A stretch of 64,000 bases of DNA from CAYMPH01 sp964392365 (GCA_964392365.1 CAYMPH010000005.1:62001-126000); one strand, 5' to 3'; positions 26,341 through 33,874 are shown, counted from the stretch's first letter. Made by a program: numbers and translations. Notes: generated from the sequence alone by a model not told the origin.

Positions 26341-27096
26341 TTAAACAAGAACAGATCCCCTGTCCCTGACAACAATATCATCCCTCATTTCCTCATTACA
26401 GGCTGATAATTCGCCTGAAAGAAGATATTCCCTGCATATATAATTCCGTATATTTGACAGATTTAAAAATTTTGATACATGAAAATAAACCTTAATCATT
26501 GCAGGCAAAGCTTTAAATATACCGCCGAACATCCTCACCGGATTTAATAAATCTTCATCAGATCCGAAATGCTCTTCAACAATACCGTCAAATTCAGGAG
26601 TATCTTCAGTTACAAATCCTGTTACAACATTCCTTATGTAATTTTTCAACGGATGAGTAATGATTGCTTTTGGAGAATGCTCTCCGAACCATATCCGCAT
26701 AAACTGTTCCTTTGTAAGGCCAGGCTTTTTCTGAAACATAGTCAGCAGAATAAGCCCTGGAGATTCCTCTGTGCAATTCCACGTTCTGTCCCCGAGAAGA
26801 TAAGGCGACTCGTGAATAACATACCCGTAAAACGATCGCTGAGTGTTTACATATTTTTTAAGTTCTTTTAAAATCACGTCCTGGTCAATACCAGCTAAAG
26901 AAAACATTGCAAAACCGCTGCGGTTTAAAGGGAGAATTGTAAACACAGGCTGATCAACAGCTGAAATAGTTAATTTACAATTTTTAGGATTATGCTTCAT
27001 AATATCCGGGACAACAGTCTTAAAAATAAAATCCCTGAATTGCCTTGGAGAAAAATCCTTTAAATTATCTTCCAAACAAAAAATATATTTTTTCAT
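26341..27096 (-). CDS. EthD-domain protein
   Basis: Residues ~115-165 carry the EthD (dimeric alpha-beta barrel) signature: MFQKKPGLTKEQFMRIWFGE, then HSPKAI and the YIRNVV segment. EthD-like domains occur in ether-degradation and polyketide-related proteins; many have no known reaction. The first ~110 residues could be a second, more diverged barrel of the same fold. The ATG at 27096 is chosen over the in-frame TTG and GTG just upstream; none has a good ribosome site. The SDR/membrane pair is convergent with it. Confidence 0.65.
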   Translation of the reverse strand: MKKYIFCLEDNLKDFSPRQFRDFIFKTVVPDIMKHNPKNCKLTISAVDQPVFTILPLNRSGFAMFSLAGIDQDVILKELKKYVNTQRSFYGYVIHESPYLLGDRTWNCTEESPGLILLTMFQKKPGLTKEQFMRIWFGEHSPKAIITHPLKNYIRNVVTGFVTEDTPEFDGIVEEHFGSDEDLLNPVRMFGGIFKALPAMIKVYFHVSKFLNLSNIRNYICREYLLSGELSACNEEMRDDIVVRDRGSVLV

Positions 27097-27133
27097 AGTC
27101 ACCAAATTAATATTTTAAGAAGTAAATTCATTT

Positions 27134-29278
27134 TTAATCAACGGATAGGATTGATTTAAGCTTCATGATTAAACCGGGATTTTTGTTTAAAAAATCTGAA
27201 AAGAATTCTCCTGTCAGAACATATAGAGAAGCATTTCCTGAATTTTTAAAAGTATAATTTGATGGTAGGCCATTATAAAAATTCTCAACTGATCCCACAA
27301 TATCACCTTTATTTAATTCTGATATTTTTGTATCACCGGAAAAAACCTCAATAGTACCTTTTTTAACAATATATATATTATCTATCTTTTCTCCTTTTTC
27401 AACAAGCACCAGAGGAGAAGATATTTCAAGCGGAACAAGAATTGATTCAAGCCATGTTCTCTGGCTGGAAGTCATTGCTTTTACATATTCACTCGAAGAC
27501 AGGACTTCCCATGTTTCATTATCCCTGTTATCCGCAAGCCTGTGCAGAGTGCGTTCGTATTCAGTACCCTTTATCAGATTTAAAAATTTATCTTTTTCAA
27601 TAGAAAAGATTATTACATCCGTTTCAGCAATTACATCCGCAGTCCGGAGTTCATCCTTTATGATTGCCGCTTCGCCGAAATAATCATATGCTCCATACAT
27701 CTTGCTGAACTTACCGTCTGTACTTTTTATAACAACATTCCCATTATAAATCAGGTAGAATTTATCCCCTGTCCATCCGCTTTTTATAATTAATTCGCCT
27801 TTTTGAAATTTTTCCTCCCTGAGAATTATAAGGAGTTCCCTGATTTTATAAAGCGGAAGATCACGCATAAAATCATGACTGTTAATGAGGCTGAGTATCT
27901 GATAAACGCTTCCATATACCGGAGGCTCGGACTTATAATATATTGTGTTTTCCATTCCGAATTTCGCAGGTGTTAAAAGAGTATTTTCCGGAATTAAAGA
28001 TTTAGCTATATGATAGATAATAGTTTTCTTCTGTATATTTTCCGGAAGAGAATTTAAAAATGAAATCGGAGTATGAAGAGGCAGAAATCCGGATTCATGA
28101 AAAATAATATCTGAATTCCATGGAAAATTTTTCAATTCTTCATATCGTTCCTCATTAATAATTTTCTCAGAGAAAAGTTTCATATGAAGCATCGGATCAT
28201 TATTATGATCAGATGAATACGTAAGAGAATAATTCTGAAATTTCATTACAAATCCGATTGTTGGAATTGAATGAAGTGTATAAAACATATCAAATCTTGC
28301 ACCATGGATAAATACAGGATCGCCGATTTTAATTGGAATAAAAACAAAAAGCTTCCTTAAATATTCGATTGAAGTATCAGTCAATGCTGCGTATTTTCTA
28401 AGGAAGCTCATCATAACAGTTTCTGTTGAATAAACTGTTATCTTTCCCTCTTCTAAAATTTTCTGAAAAGTTCCTGCATCGTGATCAGCGTGACAGTGTG
28501 TTAAAATAATACTGTCCATATATTTCGGACTGACATTGGAATCGACAAGCCATTCTGTAGTATTCACAGGCGGATCGATCATAACCCCGTTATGGTTCAG
28601 CCAGAAAATAAATCCGGAAGTATTTTCATACGGATCAAATCCATTGCTTGCTCCAAGGCATGTTATTCCAAAAAGCGGAGGAAGATAAGGCTCGTGCAGT
28701 CTTTCTCCAATGAGATACCTTGTTTTAAATTCAAGCCTGCCGGGAACTAAAGCTATTAAATCTCCGGAATCTTTTATTTCATAATTTCCTTCAGGATTTA
28801 TTGAAACAACAACTCCGTCAATTGTGTAATGATCATCTTTAAATATGCAATACTCAACAACATCAGGAAGCTCCATTGTTCTGAAATAATTCATTTCGCT
28901 TTTTATATCAGGAATGTTTAAGCCATCAGCAAAATCTATTTTAAAATCCAGACTCTCCGGACCGAAAAGGGATTCAGTCATAACTCTTTTCAATCGGCCT
29001 GCCTGATCAGCCCTGCATAAAACCCGTGTTTTTTTCTTCTTGATAAAATAATTATAGTAGATAGGAAATTCGAGCTCAGCAATACTCATCCCTTTAGTCC
29101 AGCTGAAAAATTCAATTGGAAGAACAAATACAGTAGGTGCTCCAAGTGGAAGGAGCATGGTATCCTTTACAGTTTCAGGAGGGGATCCGAACTGAATATA
29201 ACCGGCCGAAGTATTAACAAGATAACCGCCTCTTGGAAGCTCAGTAACAACTCCAGATAATTCTTTTAAAGGCTCCAT
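27134..29278 (-). CDS. metallo-beta-lactamase-fold protein with two cyclic-nucleotide-binding domains
   Basis: This 714-residue cytosolic protein has an N-terminal ~200 residues I do not recognise. A metallo-beta-lactamase domain follows, with the metal motif THCHADHD (His261, His263, Asp265, His266) and later Asp and His ligands (TYSSDHN, IFHESG). Two cNMP-binding domains complete it (about 480-580 and 610-710); the first has FGEAAIIKDELRTADV, matching the phosphate-binding cassette, and the second is more diverged. Hydrolase activity controlled by cAMP or cGMP is the natural inference. The substrate is unknown. Confidence 0.75.
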   Translation of the reverse strand: MEPLKELSGVVTELPRGGYLVNTSAGYIQFGSPPETVKDTMLLPLGAPTVFVLPIEFFSWTKGMSIAELEFPIYYNYFIKKKKTRVLCRADQAGRLKRVMTESLFGPESLDFKIDFADGLNIPDIKSEMNYFRTMELPDVVEYCIFKDDHYTIDGVVVSINPEGNYEIKDSGDLIALVPGRLEFKTRYLIGERLHEPYLPPLFGITCLGASNGFDPYENTSGFIFWLNHNGVMIDPPVNTTEWLVDSNVSPKYMDSIILTHCHADHDAGTFQKILEEGKITVYSTETVMMSFLRKYAALTDTSIEYLRKLFVFIPIKIGDPVFIHGARFDMFYTLHSIPTIGFVMKFQNYSLTYSSDHNNDPMLHMKLFSEKIINEERYEELKNFPWNSDIIFHESGFLPLHTPISFLNSLPENIQKKTIIYHIAKSLIPENTLLTPAKFGMENTIYYKSEPPVYGSVYQILSLINSHDFMRDLPLYKIRELLIILREEKFQKGELIIKSGWTGDKFYLIYNGNVVIKSTDGKFSKMYGAYDYFGEAAIIKDELRTADVIAETDVIIFSIEKDKFLNLIKGTEYERTLHRLADNRDNETWEVLSSSEYVKAMTSSQRTWLESILVPLEISSPLVLVEKGEKIDNIYIVKKGTIEVFSGDTKISELNKGDIVGSVENFYNGLPSNYTFKNSGNASLYVLTGEFFSDFLNKNPGLIMKLKSILSVD

Positions 29279-29401
29279 AAATTCATCCAGTCTAATATTT
29301 TAATTCGCCTATATTATCATGCTATAAAAAATATACAATCAAAAAACGTTTATATTTGAATACGAGCAGCCTGATTTTTTTACTTTTCAAGATAAAAAAT
29401 A

Positions 29402-29431
29402 TTGACTTAAATTATAAATGACTGTTATTTA
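29402..29431 (+). promoter_or_regulatory. putative promoter of the small secreted protein
   Basis: TTGACT (29402-29407), an 18-nt spacer and TATTTA (29426-29431) precede the gene at 29469, whose ATG also has an AAAGGGGG ribosome site. The -10 is imperfect. Confidence 0.4.
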
Positions 29432-29468
29432 AATAGTATTTTTATAAATTCCAAAGGGGGTATTTTTT

Positions 29469-29726
29469 ATGAAAAAGATTTTTACTATATTTTTTATTCT
29501 TGCTGCAATAAATCTTTTTTCTGCAGATCTTGTTAACAAAGATTCAGTTTCATACGACATATCCATTGAAGAGACCGGGACTACACACACTTCTATCGGC
29601 AGCAGCACCACGCAAATGGGCGGTGCACCAAATGGCGCTACAATTACTATAAAAAGTACAGGATCAAAAATTAAAGTCAGCGGCAACTCTGATGTGATTA
29701 TCAAAGATGGAGTCTTATCGCAATAA
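29469..29726 (+). CDS. small secreted protein, unknown
   Basis: This 85-residue protein has a clear signal peptide (MKKIFTIFFILAAINLFSAD). A short mature part of ~65 residues is rich in Ser, Thr and Gly, with an alternating pattern suggesting beta strands (TITIKSTGSKIKVSGNSDVI). There are no Cys residues. I do not recognise a family. A strong AAAGGGGG ribosome site, its own candidate promoter and a terminator hairpin show it is a separate transcription unit. Confidence 0.65.
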   Translation: MKKIFTIFFILAAINLFSADLVNKDSVSYDISIEETGTTHTSIGSSTTQMGGAPNGATITIKSTGSKIKVSGNSDVIIKDGVLSQ

Positions 29727-29759
29727 CAGATTTACTTAATTTTAAAGCATAATAGTTTC

Positions 29760-29794
29760 CTCTCCGCGGACAGATCAATAATAGTCGCGGAGAG
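29760..29794 (+). terminator. rho-independent-type terminator
   Basis: CTCTCCGCG (29760-29768) pairs perfectly with CGCGGAGAG (29786-29794), followed by ATTTTTAAT. It ends the small secreted-protein gene. It may also serve the convergent thioredoxin reductase operon, whose stop is at 29817. Confidence 0.75.
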
Positions 29795-29816
29795 ATTTTT
29801 AATATTGTTACCTGAA

Positions 29817-31106
29817 TTATAACTTGTCAAGTTCCCTTTCAGCAGTAATCGCAGCAATTGTCCCGTCAGATACTGAAGTGGTTATCTGCCTGTATAGTTT
29901 TTTAATGATATCTCCCACTGCAAATATTCCTGGTAAACTGGTTTTCATAAATTGATCAGCTATTATATAACCCTGCTCATCAGTTTTCAGCTTTCCCTCA
30001 AACAATCCCGTATTTGGTTTCATACCTGCAAAAATAAAAACCCCATCTGCTGCAATATCCCGCCTTGAACTGTTTTTTAAATTTTCTATTTCAATATTTA
30101 TTGATCCGTCAGGCTGCTTTTTAAAATTGCGAGGTTCGTGTTCAAATATGAAGTCAATTTTTTTATTTGAAAATGCCTTTTCCTGCGCTTCTTTGTTAGC
30201 CTGAAGCTTGTCAAATTGATGAACTATAGTAACTCTGTTTGCAAATTTAGTGATAAAGAGGGATTCTTCAACAGCAGAATTTCCACCACCGATTACTACA
30301 ACATGCTTATCTCCATAATATTTCGCATCGCAGGTTGCACAATAGGAAATACCTCTTCCTTTATATTCTTTTTCACCTGTAACCCCAAGCTCTCTTGGAG
30401 TTGATCCAGTCGCGATAATTACTTTTTTTGCTTTTATAGTTTCAAATCCGTCAACAAGTATGTGCTTATTGACCAGATCAACATCAGATACATCAACTGC
30501 TGACCTGAATATTACACCAGCCTCTTTAGCCTGCTCATTCATATAATGTGTAAGCATAAAACCCTCTACAGGTTTGATAAAACCGGGATAATTCGACACC
30601 ATATGTGTTGTAGCAACCTGGCCTCCAGGTAGAGCTGTATCAACAAGTATTGTATTAAGCTTAGCCTGTGCAGAATAAATTCCTGCTGTTAATCCGGCAG
30701 GTCCTCCACCGAGAATCAATATATCACACTCTGTAGTAAATGGATTTATCATGTTTCTTAATTCAGAAGACTTTTCTTTTGTGAGCATCGCCTCAAATCC
30801 TGCGACCAGCTCGCTCCGTTTAATGCCGCCTGAAAGCCTTTCTCCCGTTTCTTTGCCATTATTAAAAAAAATTACTGTAGGTGAGGATGTTACACCTAGT
30901 TTTTCCGCGAGCTCCCTGTTCTCCTGACGGAATATTTTCATAAATTTTATATCTTTGCCGTATATTTCACTTAATGGTTCAAACTTCGCAGCCAGCGCCT
31001 CGCAAGGAGGGCATTCGGTTGAGTAAAAGTCCAGCGCAACCGCTTCTCCTTTTAAAACTTCTTCATCAAATTCCGCAGATGATATGTATTTAATCATGTC
31101 GCTCAT
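29817..31106 (-). CDS. thioredoxin-thioredoxin reductase fusion
   Basis: This 429-residue protein joins an N-terminal thioredoxin domain (1-110) to a C-terminal low-molecular-weight thioredoxin reductase (about 125-429). The thioredoxin has CPPC (Cys32-Cys35, not CGPC) and a cis-Pro loop, SSPT, near 75. The reductase has FAD motif GGGPAG (133-138), redox CATC (Cys256-Cys259), NADPH motif GGGNSA (273-278) and FAVGDI. It passes NADPH electrons to a disulfide substrate, here perhaps the modified peptide or the radical SAM product. The start has AAGGAG and overlaps the radical SAM stop by 4 nt. The domain order is opposite to the reductase-thioredoxin fusion known from Mycobacterium leprae. Confidence 0.93.
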   Translation of the reverse strand: MSDMIKYISSAEFDEEVLKGEAVALDFYSTECPPCEALAAKFEPLSEIYGKDIKFMKIFRQENRELAEKLGVTSSPTVIFFNNGKETGERLSGGIKRSELVAGFEAMLTKEKSSELRNMINPFTTECDILILGGGPAGLTAGIYSAQAKLNTILVDTALPGGQVATTHMVSNYPGFIKPVEGFMLTHYMNEQAKEAGVIFRSAVDVSDVDLVNKHILVDGFETIKAKKVIIATGSTPRELGVTGEKEYKGRGISYCATCDAKYYGDKHVVVIGGGNSAVEESLFITKFANRVTIVHQFDKLQANKEAQEKAFSNKKIDFIFEHEPRNFKKQPDGSINIEIENLKNSSRRDIAADGVFIFAGMKPNTGLFEGKLKTDEQGYIIADQFMKTSLPGIFAVGDIIKKLYRQITTSVSDGTIAAITAERELDKL

Positions 31107-32419
31107 ATGTTCTCTCCTTTATTAAAATATAACGATAAACCCATTTCAAGCAGAGGTTTTACCGGCCTGCAGTCAGGTGATAAAATTTTTCCTGAATTGT
31201 TCTTTGCAACAGCACCGCATCCTCCGCCGCATAAAAGCTGTGATGAACAATCTTTGCACTCAGGTATGCTTGTCACATCACGCTCCTGCCATGTTCTGAC
31301 AATATCTTCTTTTAAACTTAATTCAGGATAGAATGTCCCGAGCTCTTCACCGGCTTTGCCTACTGTTGCAGTGCATGAATATATTTTCCCTGTGTAATCA
31401 AAAGCCCATTCGGTTTTACATGCAGGGCATGAATCAAATAAAGGAGCGGGCAGCTCGCCGTTTTCGAAAAGAAATCTGGATATTGAAAAAAGCGGCTTAT
31501 GAAACTCAAGTACAGATGGATGCTTTTTAATTAAATCATATAATTTCTCGTACAGCTCCGCACGCTCAAAAAGTCTTTTGTTATTAGCCATACAGTGGTG
31601 CAGTTCATAATTCCGTCCTATCTGCGTTTTAAACAGAGGATTTTCCGTCCACCCTTTTGATATTGCAAATGAAGCTAGCTCAGGCAGATTGTGTATATTA
31701 TCCTTATCTATTACCATCCTGAGGTTAATTGGAAATCCTTTTTTCAGCGCTTCATCTATACCTGAAACTATCCGGTCAAAGGTCTCACCTTTATTTTTCA
31801 TATAGCGGCGTGCATCATGAACATCTTTCGTTCCATCTAAAGTAACCTGTATTTCACGAATATTTCCCAGCGATAGAATGTCCATATAATCAATAAGATT
31901 GTAACCGTTAGTTACCAGCGCCAGGTCAATTTTTTTCTCTTCAGCTTTCTGAATGAACATCCGGAGTTCATTGCGGTGCTTTTCTCCAGGAAGCAGCGGT
32001 TCACCGCCGAATATTGTTATATACTTTTTCTTTCCGCTGAATTCACGATCTACATAATCAAAAAAAGCATTAACAATTTTTTCAGTAAGCTCTGCTTTTT
32101 CTGGCGCATACTCATCCTGATAGCAGTATGAGCATGCGAAGTTGCATTCATATCGCGGAACAAAAAAAATCTGTATTTCGGAGTTTTCTCTTTCTTCTGA
32201 AAAATCAATATATGCAAGTTTATAAATTCTTGTTTCTTCGGTTTCATCAGAGAGATAGCCTTTTAATGTATATTCATCTATGTCTGAGTATTTTCCGGTT
32301 TTAATTTCCTCTGCTTTTTCAGGAGAAATAATATCAGCATTTCCTGACAATGGATTAATTAAAAAGTGATTCTCTGAATCCGCCAGTTTTCCGAATATAT
32401 TATGTTTTGAAAAATTCAT
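31103..32419 (-). CDS. radical SAM/SPASM peptide maturase
   Basis: This 438-residue enzyme has the radical SAM cluster motif at Cys92, Cys96 and Cys99 (ECNFACSYCY). It has glycine-rich segments (ITIFGGEPL) and a C-terminal SPASM region (about 350-417) rich in Cys (SCPAC, KIYSCTATVG, ECKDCSSQLLCGGGCG, PDCRP) for auxiliary Fe-S clusters. The N-terminal ~80 residues before the cluster motif fit the leader-binding part of RiPP maturases. It likely modifies the Cys-rich peptide encoded immediately upstream. The ATG at 32419 is chosen: it follows the peptide frame's TAA by one base and has GGAAA. An ATG at 32482 would start within the hairpin. Confidence 0.88.
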   Translation of the reverse strand: MNFSKHNIFGKLADSENHFLINPLSGNADIISPEKAEEIKTGKYSDIDEYTLKGYLSDETEETRIYKLAYIDFSEERENSEIQIFFVPRYECNFACSYCYQDEYAPEKAELTEKIVNAFFDYVDREFSGKKKYITIFGGEPLLPGEKHRNELRMFIQKAEEKKIDLALVTNGYNLIDYMDILSLGNIREIQVTLDGTKDVHDARRYMKNKGETFDRIVSGIDEALKKGFPINLRMVIDKDNIHNLPELASFAISKGWTENPLFKTQIGRNYELHHCMANNKRLFERAELYEKLYDLIKKHPSVLEFHKPLFSISRFLFENGELPAPLFDSCPACKTEWAFDYTGKIYSCTATVGKAGEELGTFYPELSLKEDIVRTWQERDVTSIPECKDCSSQLLCGGGCGAVAKNNSGKILSPDCRPVKPLLEMGLSLYFNKGENI

Positions 32420-32420
32420 T

Positions 32421-32588
32421 TTATTTCCATTTCTGCAGTTTAAATTTAAAACACAGGGGACACCGGATAATTGAACCGGCATCCCCTGTATGTCAATCGT
32501 GGCACCCTGCTACGATTGTTGAAATTTTTGCACAGCATTGTGCAACTCTGGAATCTGCTGATTCCTTTTTTTTGATCAGACTGTTCAT
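32421..32588 (-). CDS. candidate selenocysteine-containing RiPP precursor peptide (in-frame UGA)
   Basis: A strong AAGGAG site inside the end of the methyltransferase gene precedes an ATG (32588) that directly abuts its stop. The frame runs 31 codons to UGA (32493-32495). Read as selenocysteine, it continues to residue 55 and a TAA one base before the radical SAM ATG. Notable residues are Cys18-Cys19, Cys29-His-Asp-Sec32 (a CxxU redox motif) and Cys43-Pro-Leu-Cys46; the first ~17 residues are a charged leader. If UGA is a stop, a 31-residue peptide with three Cys remains. Both readings suit a radical SAM target; the tight fit of the long frame between its neighbours favours the 55-residue version. 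Confidence 0.65.
32453..32489 (-). promoter_or_regulatory. SECIS-like hairpin just after the in-frame UGA
   Basis: Three nucleotides after the UGA, ACAGGGGATGCCGG (32489-32476) pairs with CCGGTGTCCCCTGT (32466-32453), 14 bp with two G-U pairs and a 9-nt loop. The loop begins 17 nt after the UGA, inside the 16-37 nt range usual for bacterial SECIS elements. The loop itself lacks the expected early G unless the top G-C pair opens. An alternative is an attenuator, as TTTTAAATTT follows. Confidence 0.55.
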
Positions 32589-33266
32589 TTATTGAACTCC
32601 TTTTATATTTTCAGAAGAGGTGACTCTTTTGTAACCTGTGATAGTCCAGCTTGCCACATCAATCATTCCTTTGGAATACGGTGCAGATTCTTCAATTATG
32701 CTGATATCCGCAAATCCTGCTCTTTCAAGAGATTCAAGATACTCGTGCCTCGTAACTGATCCTGCCCAGCATTCAGCAACTGCCTGAGGATCATTTCTGT
32801 ATTCATCCGGTACTGTAGTTAAAGAGTATATATCACTTACTATAAATCTCCCGCCGGTTTTCAGAATTCTGAATATGCCGCTCCATACCTTATCTTTATC
32901 TGCTGCGTGGTTTATTGTGCAGTTTGATATAACAACATCCGCGATCTCATCATAGAGATTAATATCTTCAAGCTCTGATTTTATAATTGAGGCATTTTTC
33001 ACTTTGAATTTTTTCAGCAGAACATCAGCTTTTTCAATCATACCGTCAGATATGTCTACGCCATACGCGTAACCGGACTCTCCTGTCATATCTGCAAGCC
33101 TTATAACATCATTTCCTTTTCCGCTGCCGAGATCCACACACACTTCTCCAGGTATTACACCTGCATGATTTATTGCTCCTCCGCATGAAAGGCAGCAAGA
33201 GGTTTTCGACAGAGAAGAGTAGCGCTCATTAATTGTTTTAATCTGTATTGCCTGAAATGTACCCAT
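32589..33266 (-). CDS. ArsM-like SAM-dependent methyltransferase
   Basis: This 225-residue class I methyltransferase has the SAM-binding loop CVDLGSGKGNDV and the arsenite methyltransferase-type motif VISNCTINHAADKDKVW, followed by LKTGGRFIVSDI and AECWAGSVTRHEYLE. An N-terminal CCLSCGG (near residue 24-30) and the central Cys could bind a soft metalloid or selenium. ArsM methylates arsenite, but its place next to a Cys/Sec peptide gene and radical SAM enzyme suggests a role in peptide modification or selenium/thiol methylation instead. Its TAA abuts the peptide ATG, and it starts 1 nt after the MarR gene. Confidence 0.8.
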   Translation of the reverse strand: MGTFQAIQIKTINERYSSLSKTSCCLSCGGAINHAGVIPGEVCVDLGSGKGNDVIRLADMTGESGYAYGVDISDGMIEKADVLLKKFKVKNASIIKSELEDINLYDEIADVVISNCTINHAADKDKVWSGIFRILKTGGRFIVSDIYSLTTVPDEYRNDPQAVAECWAGSVTRHEYLESLERAGFADISIIEESAPYSKGMIDVASWTITGYKRVTSSENIKGVQ

Positions 33267-33267
33267 T

Positions 33268-33684
33268 TTATTTCTCCATTGCTTTAGTTAAAAAAAGAAG
33301 TCCGTTCTTAACAGTATTTAATTGATCATCTTTAAGTTGAGATTTAATATTTTTTTCGCACTGGTTTTTAAGTTTCATTAATGCTGAATGCTTATTAATA
33401 CCTTCTTTACTCAGTGACAGATTTATGAATCTTCTGTCATTCTGCGGTTCTGTCCGGATAAGCAGTTTTTTCTCAATCATATGATCTACAATTCTGCTCA
33501 CCCTCGAAGGAGATAGCCTGTTCCGCTCAGCAAGCTCATTGCTGGTTATCATTTCTCCTGGTTTAATTGACAGTAAAACAAAAGATTCAGGGCGTGATAA
33601 ATTCTCTTCCTTTAATGTATCTTCATTTAGACTGTAGCATATGTCGCTTAAATGTAAAATTGTTTCAATTATGTTGATTTCCAT
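33268..33684 (-). CDS. MarR-family transcriptional regulator
   Basis: This 138-residue winged-helix protein has the MarR DNA-binding core: ITSNELAERNRLSPSRVSRI followed by VDHMIEKKLLIRTEPQNDRRFINLSL (wing), with N- and C-terminal dimerisation helices. It is the first gene of the peptide-maturation operon and probably controls it. Palindromes at 33701-33715 and 33750-33785 flank the promoter and are the likely operators. MarR proteins often respond to oxidants or phenolic compounds; no obvious sensory Cys pair is seen. Confidence 0.88.
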   Translation of the reverse strand: MEINIIETILHLSDICYSLNEDTLKEENLSRPESFVLLSIKPGEMITSNELAERNRLSPSRVSRIVDHMIEKKLLIRTEPQNDRRFINLSLSKEGINKHSALMKLKNQCEKNIKSQLKDDQLNTVKNGLLFLTKAMEK

Positions 33685-33700
33685 ATATATTTTCCTTTAG

Positions 33701-33715
33701 CAATAATTGTTATTG
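33701..33715. promoter_or_regulatory. candidate MarR operator
   Basis: CAATAATTGTTATTG is an inverted repeat (CAATAA, TTG, TTATTG) lying just downstream of the -10 of the MarR-operon promoter, where a bound dimer would block transcription. Its half sequence GCAATAATT recurs at the edge of the 36-bp palindrome upstream. Confidence 0.45.
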
Positions 33716-33718
33716 GCA

Positions 33719-33747
33719 AATATAATCAAAGCAGGGATAAAAGTCAA
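33719..33747 (-). promoter_or_regulatory. promoter of the MarR/methyltransferase/peptide operon
   Basis: On the minus strand TTGACT (33747-33742), a 17-nt spacer and TATATT (33724-33719) form a near-consensus sigma-70-type promoter 35 nt upstream of the MarR start. It lies between two palindromes. Confidence 0.7.
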
Positions 33748-33749
33748 GC

Positions 33750-33785
33750 AATAATTAAAGTATTTAATTAAATACTTTAATTATT
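33750..33785. repeat. 36-bp perfect palindrome in a divergent promoter region
   Basis: Positions 33750-33767 are exactly reverse-complementary to 33768-33785, all A/T except one G and one C per strand. It lies directly upstream of the -35 of the MarR operon and 60 bp upstream of the plus-strand promoter. It is a likely operator or regulatory site for either or both transcription units. Confidence 0.6.
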
Positions 33786-33845
33786 TTTTCATATCTGCTA
33801 TTTTACAAAGAATAATCTCATTTATTTTATATTTTCTTGTAATAC

Positions 33846-33874
33846 TTGACAAATTTTAGATTATTTAGTATTTT
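33846..33874 (+). promoter_or_regulatory. promoter of the membrane Fe-S protein gene
   Basis: TTGACA (33846-33851), a 17-nt spacer and TATTTT (33869-33874) precede the gene starting at 33956. The same box pair with the same spacing occurs upstream of chrA (36279-36307). Confidence 0.65.

Noticed and set aside
32419..32482. Upstream ATG (32482) as the radical SAM start
   Set aside because: It lies inside the hairpin arm, adds 21 residues unlike the family, and has no ribosome site; the ATG at 32419 follows the peptide stop directly.
32407..32595. 62-codon plus-strand frame over the peptide gene
   Set aside because: It is antisense to the peptide, which has a consensus ribosome site and tight junctions with both neighbours.
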